From contig JACCIC010000189.1 of assembly GCA_018907035.1 (NCBI GenBank), positions 411,001-475,000 on the forward strand: 64,000 nucleotides of DNA, read 5' to 3'. Positions 46,405 to 59,788 of this stretch are shown one piece after another. Under the pieces are notes generated by a model. It had not been told where the DNA came from. It made no database searches and saw only the letters and a program-made list of their open reading frames with translations. Source of the DNA: Sycobia sp. Sy_11. Lineage: Eukaryota; Arthropoda; Insecta; Hymenoptera; Epichrysomallidae. Each line of letters opens with the position of its first letter. Positions within the stretch are counted from its first letter, which is position 1. The translations under genes were made by a program, and so were the position numbers.

Positions 46405-49400
46405 CGCCTACGCTTCAGCTGCGCCAGTACCCATCATCAAATTAATTATACTTTTTTTCGGCTCTCTCGAATGTCTACTCGTCCTACTCCCCTCCCCCCG
46501 ATTCTGTTCCGCTCGCTTTTTCGCCAGACGAAGCGAGTCTGATCGCTCGTGCGTCGTGCCGATTATGTCGCCGGATACGAGCGAGCTAATCAGACGAGGA
46601 GATGTGGGGCGGGAGGGGGGGGGGAGGAAGACGCGCGCTAATATCCGGGAATATCGCGCGCGACGCGCGTTATGCACCCGCAGGCCGATCGCTCATCTAT
46701 ATCCGGGTTAAACGGGAGCTGCGTGGGGAGGCGGCGTAAACGAGGCCGTACACCCTCCCGCACCCTCATCCCACCCCCCCCGGTTCCTCCATATCGATTA
46801 ATCCGTGGGGGAAGGGGGGATGGGCTTTCGCGGTAATCCAATTTTCGAATCCGCGACTCTCGGGCGTGCGGGGCTCGAGGGGGAGTGGGGTTGAGTGAAG
46901 GTAAGCCACTTAGGCACTCAAGCGCTCGCTCGGATATGGATAAAGCCGCGGGAGGAGGCAGAGGAGGATTGGGCGAAGGATGGAAACATCCGCTGTGCGT
47001 CGATACTACCCGAGGGTTGGAGGCGGAATCAGGAGGAGGGAAAAAAGAAGGAAGGCTCTTATAATGACACGGCCGCCAGGTTGCTCCGATCGCGCGGCTC
47101 CGACGTGGATTGACCAATGTGTTACGGACCCACCCAACCTTCCCGCCCACCCCCCGGCGAAGCTTGGCCCGCTTCCATTTTATCCTAGGAGTCGAGGGGA
47201 ATTCGGCCAAATGAAATTCCCCCGCCTACCCGTCGTGCTTTTCTTGCCTCTGAAATGCACGCAGGGTGGCTCTCTCCCTCTCTCGTTCTCTATAGAAACG
47301 AGTTTTTCAATGTCGCTTTGCGCTCGAGCACTTCGCGCTGAGTTCCGAATGGTGGCTTGATAGAACAAGAAAGTGACTGAATGAATGAGTGACAGAAAAA
47401 AGAGAGAGTTGCTCACGTTATGTTTACTAATTGTGACGAAAGGTGTGACTGGCTTACAGATGCTTCTTGTTATGTCTCTTTTTTGTTAACGGAAAAAATT
47501 CTACAGCAATTATTTAATAACCATTTTCGATTTTTTAACTCAAATAGATTATTGTTGAGTGATAATTTTTTTACATTTGCTTAAAAGATGAAGTTAAAGA
47601 TTGAAAAAAAAGTTAAAACCACTAATTGCTCGACATATAGAAATGTACACGTATATTTATAGATAATATGTGTGATGTTTTGAAAAAGTTCGTTTCAACA
47701 GAATCTGATGGAAACTATCGCATCTGTTAAAAACTTTCATTGATTTTGTCATTGACCGAACGATGGATTCTCTATGATATTAAATGACAAGAAAACAAGT
47801 TGGACGCTATAATAAAAAATTTGTTCCATAGGATCAGCCTCGTACTGTCGAATTAAATATAACCTTATCAATTACTCCCATTGTTTTAAGAATTACTCAT
47901 ACTGCATAAATTATATTGATATTAAAAAAAGGAAAATATTAATTACAATTATGAGTTTATTATGAATGCATGTAAAAGTATGTATTGTTATATTTATTCA
48001 CAATAACCCATATTAGTTCTAGAATTGTAAAATGTTTATTTGTAAAATAATTTAAATATATTCATAATTATATGAGTAATTTATGTTAACTATTCGGGTT
48101 TAATTAAATTGTTTCATACATAGTAGCTTTTATTTAAAATTTAAATGTAAAATATTTACCATAATGTTAAGCTTATATTACATATAACATAAATTTTTCG
48201 TGAATGGTGCATATACTCTTTAAAATTCTAAGTACATTTTGCGAAATATTAAGTTGTTACTCTTAGTTCAGCGTTACTCTACTGCTTATTTAACAACAAT
48301 ATATAAAGAAAAACTTAAAATATAAGAGTCCGTTGAAAATACGATAGGATTCATGCCATGTAGAATTGTTTCGATGCAGTCTATAAGGACAGCATCATTA
48401 TTTCTTAAGAAATTGATATTGTATTCCTTACAAAAGTCCTTTAAGCATTAGTGTCGTGAATTAGAATGACAATAAAAGTAGGACTCAAGGAAAAACGTTG
48501 TTTCGTAAATAATTTCTTGATTTCGACGATGTTGATTGCTCGCCGTCTATCGCGTGAGTTCGCTTAAGTACTGTGCGACGCTCGATACCTAATCGATAAG
48601 TGCACAGTATCCGCTGCCCCCTTCGTCTCCGTATATCTGACCATACATCGTACATCTCCGCGCGTTTCTATTTATAACTGCGAACGAGCCGTCGGGCCGC
48701 TACCCCCCTCCCTCCAGCTTTTGAAATTTTGGAAATCGTTTTTCCGCATTGAAAGGCGCGGAGAACGAAGAAACGAAAATATCGAATACCTTTTATTCAA
48801 GATTTTCGGCATTAATAATTTCGGTGTTCAATTTAATAGTATCGTCATATTAAAATGGATTTTCATAATGGTATTCTGTAGAATTAAACATATTTCTTTT
48901 ATGTTATTGTCAGTAAATTATTTATGCATTAGAAATCTTACAGAAAAAAAATCCAAGAAATAAAACTAGCATATTATAGAGAGCACAGAATTGAAATATA
49001 AATGATCCTAACAATATTTTATTACAAATTATTATTTTGTAATGCTTTCTAAAAGTCGTATAGATTCAATTATTTTGAGACTAATTCCGAGAACCACCCC
49101 ATCGCCCTCGAGTATCAAAACAAACGCGTCCACTCGTTTCAAAGTTCAAATGTTCAAATTCCTTGTAAAATATATTTTAAATATCTTTCAGATCGCATTG
49201 AGAAACATAATAAATATTATTTCGAATTTGTATTTCAACAAAATATACATCCAAAATTCCATATATTTATCAGATACGTCTGCTATTTCGACTTTCTTTA
49301 ATCGATTCGCGGTCTTGAATATTATTTCGAATAGAAAAATCCTTAAAAACATCTTAAGATCAATATAAATTTTTACTTATGAAGAAGTGGCGCCTTATTA

Positions 49401-50136
49401 TTTGTTCGAAATTTTCCACAATTTATATTGCATTATAAGACTGAAATTTTTTTCTGTTATTTCAATGCAAAACTTAACGGATGATTTTCAGTCTCAGTGT
49501 TCAAGAATTTCGAACTTTTCGATCGTCCGACTGCGCGATCGGTACGCAGGGCTTATCCCACGAAAATCGACTTGCTTGTGAGGGAAGCGTGAACTTTAAA
49601 AATCAGAGCGAACGCCGGTCTCGACATTATTCTTATATGGTCTTTGAACCGTCTGGTTAACGAATACTTTTCAATCGCATTTCAATTCTTATTTGATGCA
49701 TTAAATTCAATCTGTATTAAAACTTAAGAAAAATTAATTCAAACCACCAGCATTTGTTCATTTCTAACAATTACAAATTACGAATACATTACGACAATTC
49801 ATAAACACGGATTTACAGCCATTGTATCGTACAGGTATGCATTGGTGAACGCGAACAGGTAAATTCTGATCAAAGCGTCCGAGCTGAAGGCTGAGACCGC
49901 GGGCGACTGGCATAAAATTTCCAAGCTCTTTGGGAAAGGAGCTGCAAAGCGACGCAACGAAAGAATCCTTTCGGTACGTTCTAACGGCAAATCCGTCGCG
50001 ACGCGCGCGCGCCGCTCTCTCGGTGCGTCGCGCTACGCTCGCAAGAAATTAGAAACGTAAACCCGGCGAATAATTCGGCGAACACGCCAGGTCTCGGGCG
50101 AGCCCTCGTAAAACGACTGCAAGGTCGTGCGCTGCA

Positions 50137-50174
50137 CTCTCTCTCTCTCTCTCTCTCTCTCCCTCTCTCCCTCT
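50137..50174. repeat. (CT)n microsatellite
   Basis: CT run with CCCT interruptions near its end. Confidence 0.95.
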
Positions 50175-51573
50175 ACCGCCCGACCTTGCCGACCGGCAGC
50201 GGCCGGGGCGTTCCACGGTAAGCGGCGACGGCGAAAGCGACGATAACGAGCGCCCGCGGCGTCCGCCCCTCGCGCGCGCCCGCGCGACCGAGGGCGGATT
50301 TGCCGTTGGCCCCAATTTAAATTCCACGGGAAAGCTGATTGTCCGCGCGGCTGGCGGGTGGAGCGGGCCGGGGGAGGGGGAGAGAGGCACGAACAGCGCG
50401 CGACATTCGAGGTTGAGGAGCGCGGCCGGCGGGCCGGCGGGTCGGAAAGGAATCCGCACACGAGCCGGCTATTCGTCTCGCGCTGGAAGAGGGGGGAGGG
50501 GGGGTGCGCGCGACAAGGATCGTCCTCGGCAATCGTTTTAGCGGAAAGCTCATTGTCCGCGTCACAGTTAATTTGCTCCTCGGCTCCTCCTTCTCCTCTT
50601 CCTGCGTCGTTCGCCTCCCATCCACCCTCGCCCACCCCCCGCGCTTGCGAGATCTCGTCCCAGCTCCACCTTCGCCGCCATTCTTCCGCCTCGTCTTTCC
50701 CGCCGGAAGGGACCGGAGGCGGCGCGGCCGAGCGCGTTCATTTCGAGATATATGAGCCGGCGGAGCTGCTCTAAGTACCGAGGTATCTTCTGGCACAAAG
50801 GTGGAATTACGTTGGTCGAGAGGAGGGGGGGGGCTGGTGGAGGTGGCGAGGAGTAGGGCCGCGAGTACCAGTCGAGAGCGTGATTGAAAATGGAGGGTGG
50901 TTGGGAGGGGGAGCGGGGAAGAGGACGACGAAGACGGGGCGTGGAAGGTGAAAAAAAAAAGAAAAATAATCTCACGACGCACTAGTGAATTGCCGCCTGA
51001 CTCCTCTTTTCGATCTCTCGCGAGGAGACCATTCTTTCGCTTTCTCTGTCTATCTCTCTCTGTCTGCCTCTCTCTCCCTCTCTCTCTCATCTCTTTTGCC
51101 TCACCTTTCGTATATTTCTGGCTTTTGAAGATAACGAGAATGTCTCTACGCGATCATACATTCATACACACATACACACACACGTACACTTTCTCGTGTC
51201 ATTTCCTTCTTTTGAGAAATTTTGAGAAGGGAGATTTGGCTCTTGTCCTCTTATAGAGACTTTTTTCGCCGCATGGTAGACAGACATAAAGAGAGAGATA
51301 GGTGGGATCGATACTTTGCAGTTGGATCTTGCGACTCTCACCCGTTAAAGCTGATTTTACAAGGAAGCGAGTGTTTACAGCAAATTTGTTTAAAATATAA
51401 TGTTAGTTTCTGTAACTTATTGATTTTCTCAATTTTGATTGTCATTAATACACCAAATGGACATCATTTTTTTTTTCATTAACGCATATGTAAGGAAATA
51501 ATTATGTACGATAGTCGTTCCAAGAAAACTGGCATTCAAAAATGGACTTATGAAAAAAAAATTAATACTCACT

Positions 51574-51638
51574 TCTTAGCGAATCTCTCTCTCGGTCTCG
51601 CTCTCTCTCTCCCTCTCTCCCTCTCTCTCTCTCTCTCT
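51574..51638. repeat. CT-rich microsatellite
   Basis: Imperfect CT run with CCCT and CGGT interruptions. Confidence 0.9.
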
Positions 51639-52024
51639 TACTTTTACCGAACCATGAATTAGTAGAAAATATTTTTTCCTCGCAAGCTCTCATTCGATTG
51701 TTCGAATCGCGAAGGCGCGCACGAATGAAGGATCGAAAAATCAAACTCAATAACCCTCCCTCCCCGTCGAATGGCCTTTCAACCATTTCGCCCAGAAATG
51801 GCTTATAAAGATTGCCACCGAGACGCTTCAAGATCCCCCTGAAAGCTCTTCACTTTTTTTGCCCCCGGCCCACTGGCAATTCCTCCATATATAAACAAGC
51901 AAATCCACTTCTAATTCACGGATAAGCTCGAGCAAGCTCGTGGGACGATAACCAGAAGGAAGGGAAGGTATAAGTGGCGAAGCAAAGCTCGCGGCCAGAC
52001 CGAGAGTCGGCCAAAATTTCTCAT

Positions 52025-52098
<74 letters not shown>
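52025..52098. repeat. (CT)n(AT)n compound microsatellite
   Basis: CT run to 52049, then about 50 bp of AT with one G. Confidence 0.95.
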
Positions 52099-52410
52099 CA
52101 AACACATAGAAAGGTCGAAAGACGTAGAGCACAGCCAGAAAATACCAGTCGGTCCACCGATTGGTCGCTCGTGGGTGCGGGCGTCGTTCGCGAGAATTGC
52201 CTTCTCCGCTCACCACCTCCCTCACCACCCCTTCAATAAAATAATCGATTCTCCTAAATTCGAATCATGCACCGGAAGCGCGGAAGAACGCGCTCCGCAG
52301 TACCTGTGAATTGGGCGGAAAAGTCTTTGACGCGATACCAATGCGAATCGCCGCGCGCGGTGCAATGTTCCGTACGTTCTGGCATTTTTTGGATTCTTGC
52401 CTGTAAGGAA

Positions 52411-52462
52411 TATATATATAGACAGAGAGAGAGAGAGAGAGAGAAGAGAGAGGGAGAGAGTA
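52411..52462. repeat. (TA)n then GA-rich microsatellite
   Basis: Short TA run followed by GA. It is an inverted partner of the (CT)n at 52025. Confidence 0.9.
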
Positions 52463-53329
52463 AGAGAGGTAACAGAAACATTGTCGAGAGTATGCAAAAC
52501 AAAAATTCTCAACTTCGGCTGGTCTGCGACAAAAAAAAATCGACGATGGACAGTGTGCGGATTTCGTCATTTCTCGTTGGAAATAGCGACTTTTATTTCG
52601 GCGCCAATCTACAATACGTTCGAGTGCGAGGAGGGATATGACAGATTTTTCAAGCATTATAAAGTGTTTTACGGATGGCAGAAAACAATGATACCGAAAT
52701 GCAAAGACATGGGAGATTTTCTTTTTAACATTAACGGGAGGAATTTTTTTTTTTAGATTATTATTAAAAAAGCAAGGTGAATTTAACAATTAAGTTAATA
52801 TGAAATTTAAATTGATATTCATTCGAATCTCATTTATTGGCACTGAAAAAATATGTATTATTTAACGAAAAAAAAACGTAAAAAAAAAACAAAAAATAAA
52901 AAATTCATTTTATCAGTTCTGCGACAGATTAAAGAAAATTTTCTGTTGAGCTGACGGTCATTTCTAAAGGAGCGCTGAAATGAAATTTTCATCGCAAACT
53001 CAATCACGTCGAAGGAAATCAAAGTTTCTTGATCAAAAAGCTAAACTTTCATTAACTTTATTAGCCTTAGATATAAAATGGACTTATGATATACGTGATC
53101 TACGTCCCATCTAAGGAAATTTCGCTTTAAAAAAAAGTTTCAAGTAAAAGAAAAAAAGGTTAAATATTGGTTACGTTAAATCGTTAAACAGATTTTGTAC
53201 ACTTTTATAAATTTAAGAAAAGAGACGTTATCACCCTCGAGAGGTAGTTAATGAAGAGTTGATTTATAGGTTTTGATCGACATTTCAACAGTTATAGAAA
53301 AAATAATCAATATATATGAGTTTTTTGTA

Positions 53330-53333
<4 letters not shown>

Positions 53334-53376
<43 letters not shown>
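53334..53376. repeat. (AT)n microsatellite
   Basis: Pure AT run. Confidence 0.95.
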
Positions 53377-53380
<4 letters not shown>

Positions 53381-53517
53381 AATGTTATAGCATTCCTACT
53401 TTAGTTAAAATAAATTAATAATAATAATAATAATATTAATATTTAAGAAAATCATAGCGATACATAGTGACACGTACCACCGGAAATGATTACATCGTAG
53501 AAGTCAATATTCGACAA

Positions 53518-53589
53518 GGGAGAGAGAAAAAGAGATAGATAGCGAGAGAAAGAAAGACATAGGTAGAGAGACAGAGAGAAACAGTGTCA

Positions 53590-53623
<34 letters not shown>
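53518..53623. repeat. GA-rich tract with pure (GA)n core
   Basis: Imperfect purine tract with a pure AG core at 53592-53623. Confidence 0.9.
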
Positions 53624-53629
<6 letters not shown>

Positions 53630-54218
53630 GTCGCGCAGAGAAATCACACGCCAACTGCTCTCGACTGAACGCCCTGTGGGGATTGACGCGACAAAGCGCC
53701 CCGTAGAGGCAGAAGCGAGCGAAAGAGATAGAGCGAGGGTAGAGGGGATGATGGCGATATTTCAAAAGTCGGCAACGGCCGAAAGAATCCCTCTGAGCGA
53801 TGGATTCAAATTCGTTTTAATCCATGCGCGGCCCGTGCGTTGCGACGTCCTCCCCCCCCCCCCCATGACGTCGCTCCCGCGGCAAAGTTATAAAGACAAA
53901 TCGCGTCGACGACCGTCCGCGCACAAATCTACCCCGCCCCCCAAACCCTCTACCGACACAGGTAAAAGGCCGCTGGCGAGTAGCGGGTCCGCGTAATTGT
54001 GACGTTTCTTAGCAAGGGGGCTTCTTTCGGAATTTTTGACATGACAACTGGCCTTGATTTTTCACAATGTAACAATTCGTATACTTGAGTGGTGCCAAAT
54101 GGTAACTTAAATAGCCAACAATGATTTTCTGCCAGGATGAACAATGATAATTCAGTCAGCAGTGTGGTAATCATGCAAATTAAATTGTAACTTAAAAATG
54201 GTCTCTCCCTTAAAATCT

Positions 54219-54227
54219 ATCTCTCTC

Positions 54228-54284
<57 letters not shown>

Positions 54285-54556
54285 GCTCTCTCTCCTTCTC
54301 CTCTCTTTTCTCTCTATCTCTCTCTCCTGCTCACTATGCTTTCTTTCTATCTCTCTGCTCATTCGCCTTGTTTAAATCTGCTCTCACTATCTCTTCCTCT
54401 CTCTCTCCTCCCTCTCCTTCTTTCTCTCTCTTTCTATCTGTTCTGTCATTGCTTATCTGTTTCCTCTCTCTCTGTCTTATCTTCGCTCTCTCTCATTCAC
54501 TCATCTCTCTCTTTCGCTCTCCTCCTCTCTCTCTCTCTCTTTCACTCTCTGTCTTT
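54219..54556. repeat. Long polypyrimidine (CT-rich) tract, about 340 bp
   Basis: Almost only C and T on the plus strand, with occasional G or A. It includes several pure CT runs. The leucine/serine-rich ORF across it is a by-product. Confidence 0.95.
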
Positions 54557-54989
54557 TGTCGAACGTGTAGGTATAGTACCACGTGTGGTGCTCTTTGTGT
54601 TAAACATTTATGGCGCGATAAGGCAATAACGACCGTGAAGCGTTCGGCAATTTTCTGGAGGGCCCAGGGGCGGGATCCTGGTTGGCACTGCCTCGCACGA
54701 TAATTTCATCCTGTTTGTGTTTTATCTTTCATGGGGGAAAATAGAAAAAGAGAAACAATGACAGAGGTATACACCAAAATTACAAAAATAATAACAACGA
54801 AAACAATATTTTGAGTGTATTTATTTTGTTTGGAAGCTTGTTCACTCGTTCTATAAAATAAAAAATTAGAATTTAACTAAACTTCATTCAACGTAGACAA
54901 ACGATTTATAAAGTGGTTTGCCATTGACATAACAGTAGTTAACTTTTTTTCTATTTTCACACATGAAGGACAATTAAAAATTGAAAATT

Positions 54990-55215
54990 AAAGACAAAAA
55001 TAAAATTAAAATAATGCAAATAAAATAATAAATTAATTAAAAAGAATAAAATAATTTTCTATGTTAGTAAAGGACAACCTGACTGCCCCCATCACCTTAA
55101 ATTTAGATTTACCATTGGTGTCCGACGTTTTTTATTTTAACCCACTGTCATTATTTTAGTTAATATATTATAGTATACAGACTGTAAGGCGATGAAAATA
55201 TTTATTAATTTAATT
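54990..55215. mobile_element. MITE-like inverted-repeat element, copy C (truncated)
   Basis: 55057-55117 contains TTCTATGTTAGTAAAGGACA then ACCTGACTGCCCCCATCACC, matching the inner arm of copy A. The sequence that follows, AAATTTAGATTTACC, also matches A. The facing arm is missing. The 3' flank TATTATAGTATACAGACTGT (55166-55185) matches the flank of copy A, which suggests an internal deletion. It is non-coding. Confidence 0.6.
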
Positions 55216-55244
55216 CAGAACAGTCGACATAAGTAGAATTTTTA

Positions 55245-55249
<5 letters not shown>

Positions 55250-55306
<57 letters not shown>
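55250..55306. repeat. (AT)n microsatellite
   Basis: Pure AT run of 57 bp, among the longest, directly beside inverted-repeat copy C. Confidence 0.95.
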
Positions 55307-55310
<4 letters not shown>

Positions 55311-55470
55311 TAGTTAGTGACTTTATTTATTTATTTTATTCGTATACGATTATGTTAAAGTATACTTTGACTTCTCAACAACTTGCATTGTTTAATTAAT
55401 TTTCCTTTAAATAGAACATTACAACGTTATTAGAATATGTCGTAGAAACCAAGATACGTGCTTAGAGTGA

Positions 55471-55501
55471 CAGAGAGAGAGAGAGAGAGAAAGAGAGAGA
55501 G
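55471..55501. repeat. (GA)n microsatellite
   Basis: GA run with one AA interruption. Confidence 0.95.
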
Positions 55502-55822
55502 CGATAGCAACGAATAGCAACGAATATATATTGCAGAAACTGCATCTATACACACATGTATATATATATAGAGTTTCATTATCAAAATATCTTATTATCC
55601 ACTGATCTCCACGACGATGTCTATATTCCGACTTCTTTAACGTTTCAACGCCAGCCGCATGCAAATTCAATGCGCCGTGTCACCGTCTGCTTCTGGCGAA
55701 TGCCCGTCTCCTTAAATAACAGCGGCGCTGCACTCCATCGCCGTCCGCGAATCGACCGAGAGGAAAAAAAAATTTCTGTGTGTACAGAGCGCTGCGGGCA
55801 GGGGCGAGCTTAGAAAAGATAG

Positions 55823-55860
55823 GTGTGTGTGTGTGTGTGTGTGTGTGTTGTGTGTGTGTG
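55823..55860. repeat. (GT)n microsatellite
   Basis: GT run with one TTG phase shift. Confidence 0.95.
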
Positions 55861-55923
55861 CAGGAAGTTTCAGCGCGATTAAAAAAGTGCGCCCGGGCTC
55901 TAAAGCAATCCCCCTCCCCCCCT

Positions 55924-55928
<5 letters not shown>

Positions 55929-55964
<36 letters not shown>
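55929..55964. repeat. (CT)n microsatellite
   Basis: Pure CT run. It is an inverted partner of the GA run at 55471. Confidence 0.95.
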
Positions 55965-55972
<8 letters not shown>

Positions 55973-56342
55973 CCGCCCTCTGCCGAGCACGGCCAAAAAA
56001 TAATCCAAAGCGAAGCCCCGTTGGCGGCGCCGCCACGGTCACTCGGCTCTTTTAAGGATTTTTAGTAGGATGCTCTCGCGACCGGCCGCCTGAAAGCCGA
56101 ACGACCGGCGGGCACGCGAACGGGCCGCAGCCTCGTACGTATTGCAAGACCGCGTCCGAGGCGCGGCGCGGCTTTTCCGCGTCGTTCGCATCGTCGGTCG
56201 CGCCTTTCCTCCATCCGCAAGGGAGGAGCCGATATATTGCGGGCAGGCCCATACCCGCTCGGATCGCTTATTGAAATTTTCGGTCGGCGAAAGCTCGGTC
56301 TTACGCACGAGCATCTATAGTTTTGCATTTCTGTTTTTTTTA

Positions 56343-56344
<2 letters not shown>

Positions 56345-56388
<44 letters not shown>
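56345..56388. repeat. (AT)n microsatellite
   Basis: Pure AT run. Confidence 0.95.
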
Positions 56389-56390
<2 letters not shown>

Positions 56391-56502
56391 CGTTCATGAA
56401 CGAGCGATTGGTTGGAGGGGAGGAGGGTGAAGTCGCTTGTCTTTTAGCAAGAAAGCCCTCTTGAGCATAAGAGGCTTTTCGGAAATTTAATACCGAAACG
56501 AT

Positions 56503-56509
<7 letters not shown>

Positions 56510-56564
<55 letters not shown>
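56510..56564. repeat. (AT)n microsatellite
   Basis: Pure AT run of about 55 bp. Confidence 0.95.
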
Positions 56565-56567
<3 letters not shown>

Positions 56568-59038
56568 TATTTCCATTCGTCGGGCTCGATCGATTTTAAC
56601 GGAGCCCAATCGAAATATTAGACCCGTCCCACATTTCAACGAAGAATTTGTTTGATTCGTCGACGGTACTGCTCTTTTTTTCTGCCGTAATCCAACAAAA
56701 ACACTCGTTGATAGCCCCCCCCCCTCCCAACGATCGAGTATTAAGCTCTTTTTGTTTTTTTTTTCCTCGGAAAAATTACACAATCGACGATACTACGCAT
56801 ATTCATTCGCTCCCCCAACTCGTCCTCCTCCTCCCCCACACCCATTGTACTTTATAGTATCATTTCCATTATACGAATTCCCCCGCCCCACCGCCCCTTC
56901 CCCGCCCGCTGATTCTCGTGTACCGGCGATATCATAGCAGTCGTCCATAAAAACCAACTATTGACACGATCGATAGCCGTCGTCGTGGAGGTACGCGCGG
57001 GAGAAGGGGGGGGGGGCGATGGCGGGAGGGGGGTGGCTATGTGGCGAACGAAACATGCTCTTTCAATTTTACTACAAAACCGAAACAATTCTGTACGTAT
57101 GAAAAATTCATGAGGAATCGTAAGGGTAGGAGAGGGCAATCAATAATGCAGGAACAGCCGATACCAGAGACAGGCCGGTATACGCGCGGATAGATTGCGC
57201 GGCATACGTAAGTTCCCCGGGGTTAAAATATATTTGGAAACGGAGGGGCGGGGAAGTGCGGGCGTAGGTTTGGGCGGGAGGGGGGCCAATAACGCTGCCA
57301 CTTTATACGCCTTTATCGTTTCAGGGGACTTTATTAAAAAATAAAAAACAAAACAGAAAAGACACTATCGCCGATAATAAAGAACCGATTGAATGCTTTC
57401 TTAAGCGTGTCTAATTAATTTGCGCATAATATAACTCGTCCTGCCAAAAATTTTTGCAGATTCCAATTTTTATTTATTTTTAAATATTTTCGACGAAGCA
57501 CAATTTTCGTTCTTTGACGATTATTTGACAAAATTCATAAAAGTTTCATCATTCTCATGGAATTGAAATCATCTTAGATTGAAATCATCTCTATTTTGTC
57601 TTCAACAGCTTCTTTTACAAAGAATCAAAAATCATACGGTTTATATTGAAGATAATAATTTAGTACGTTCGTACTAGTTTATAATACGAGTATCATGAAT
57701 TCACCAGTGCACGGTAAATATGTAAGGGAGCAATAAATTCAGAGAGGGAGTTCGGTATACAGAGACGTAAGATTTATTGAATTTAATCAATGGCAAAAAT
57801 AAGAATTACAACAGCTGTCTTTAATTTAAACAATGCATAATTCATATTTATAAAGTAATGAGTAAAATAATAATTGTAATTTTATACCATGTATTTTTAT
57901 ATGCTTTCATTTATACGTACAATTCTTATGTGTCCCATTCACCATTTATTATTATATTAGACTAATTATTAGACACAAAAGTTTTATCTTCTTCAGTTTC
58001 TGTAATTGTTTAGAAGCCAATCATGGGATTAAAACATTACCAATTGGAATAAACATATGATAAAATTTTACAAATTACTATCATGATATTCAATCCCTAT
58101 CGAATCTTTCAATTCATCATGTTATTAATAATTCTGTTAAAACTTCAATTGTCTTTAATTTTCCAAATTATTATTGTTTTTCTAAATAAATTACTGCGTT
58201 ATACAGAACTCTATAATTGTATTCAAACTCTCGAAAATCCTCAGATTCAATCTTACTGAAACTTGAATTGTTCAAATTTTACGATTCTTTATTATTTTAC
58301 TAAAGAAATTGTTACATTTGAATCTCTAAAAAATCATTCGATTTATTAGTATCGAAATTCAAGTTTTTCAGAATGTTGGAAATTCTTATCATTTTTATAA
58401 TTTACAAAGTTTTATGTTAGAAACTACTTTTCCATCAATTTGAAAATTGAATTGAGCCTTTTTTATCATATTTTTCTCATATTTTTAACTATAACGTATA
58501 TTCGGTAACACCGTGTATGAGCTGAAATTAGCGCTGCATTGACGAATCATAATGTAATACTTACAGCCAGAAAAGCGCCCGTAAAATGCGACTTTATCGT
58601 ACGAAGTACTATAAAATATTAAAAAGCTCGTGTGTTTGTAATACATTGAAAGTCTGCTTATGTCAGAAATAGTATTATTAACATGGATGTTATCAACCAC
58701 TTGTTAAAGCAATTTTTCTCCAGATAATTTTGTAACAACAAAGTGTCCTAGAAATACAGATCGTAAACTTTTCATCTCCATAAGTTATTCACCAGTTTCA
58801 CGAGATTTTAACGGTTTGGAATTTTCCGTAATTCGAGCATTTTTTATGTTTAAAGGTCACATTTCATAATTAACGATCAATAAGAACTAAATTTAGGAGG
58901 AATGAAAAAAATTTAATGCAAATGTAAAATTTTTTTTAAAGATTATGAAGTCAATTCTTTCCCACGACTTACCTTTACTTCAAAGATATATTCTATGTAT
59001 TTGTGAATAATGCGCAAAATTTCAGTCGTAGAACGCCA

Positions 59039-59039
<1 letters not shown>

Positions 59040-59088
<49 letters not shown>
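59040..59088. repeat. (AT)n microsatellite
   Basis: Pure AT run. Confidence 0.95.
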
Positions 59089-59091
<3 letters not shown>

Positions 59092-59327
59092 GCCTCTGCA
59101 TCAAAGCAGCCATTCCCATATTCCTTTTCATTAAACATACAAAACAAAGAGCATATAATAGAGCATCGGGAGCGAGTTCATCGATTTGGACTCGGATCCG
59201 CAATATTCGGCCCGAGGGTGGCCCGCACAATTGATACACACCGTCCGTCCCACCCCACCCCCCCCCACCCGCCCAACGAACCGAAGTCAAGGAAATAGAG
59301 CGAGCGAGCCGGTGAGTTAGTCAGTGG

Positions 59328-59334
<7 letters not shown>

Positions 59335-59370
<36 letters not shown>
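59335..59370. repeat. (AG)n microsatellite
   Basis: Pure AG run. Confidence 0.95.
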
Positions 59371-59372
<2 letters not shown>

Positions 59373-59733
59373 AGGTCGCCGGTTAAATTGGCCGGAAATT
59401 ATCTGGCCCGTGTGCGTTCGGCCCCGGCGGCCTCGCCACACCTCTAATATCGCACCTGCACCGACCTCAAACGCGCAACCCTCCCCCGCCGCCCTTCAGC
59501 CACCCCCCCGTACATCGCTGTTATATATTTCGATCGTCGACGCGCGAAAATTCCCCCGTACTACGAGCGCGCGCTTCCCTCCGAGGCGATTGTTCAAAGC
59601 AGTCGGCCGGCGCGGCGCGCTGTCGCTCTTTGGCGGTGTTTAAGCGCGGTTAAAATAAAAGAGGAAGAAAAAATAAAACTGCAGACGCGCCGGGCCGAGC
59701 GGCTGCGTGGAACGATCTTTGTCGGAGAGTGAG

Positions 59734-59736
<3 letters not shown>

Positions 59737-59786
<50 letters not shown>
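59737..59786. repeat. (AG)n microsatellite
   Basis: Pure AG run of 50 bp, the longest GA array in the window. Confidence 0.95.

Positions 59787-59788
<2 letters not shown>

Noticed and set aside
50317..51090. 257-codon minus-strand ORF
   Set aside because: It is low-complexity R/P/S-rich translation of a GC-rich island plus a (CT)n tract, and overlaps equally long frames on both strands.
53590..54556. (GA)n at 53.6 kb and (CT) tract at 54.2 kb as a fourth facing pair
   Set aside because: The spacing is large and the CT tract is highly degenerate, so pairing is not specific enough to claim.
54198..54629. 143-codon leucine/serine-rich ORF
   Set aside because: It is a direct read-through of the polypyrimidine tract; CT repeats encode only Leu/Ser in that frame.
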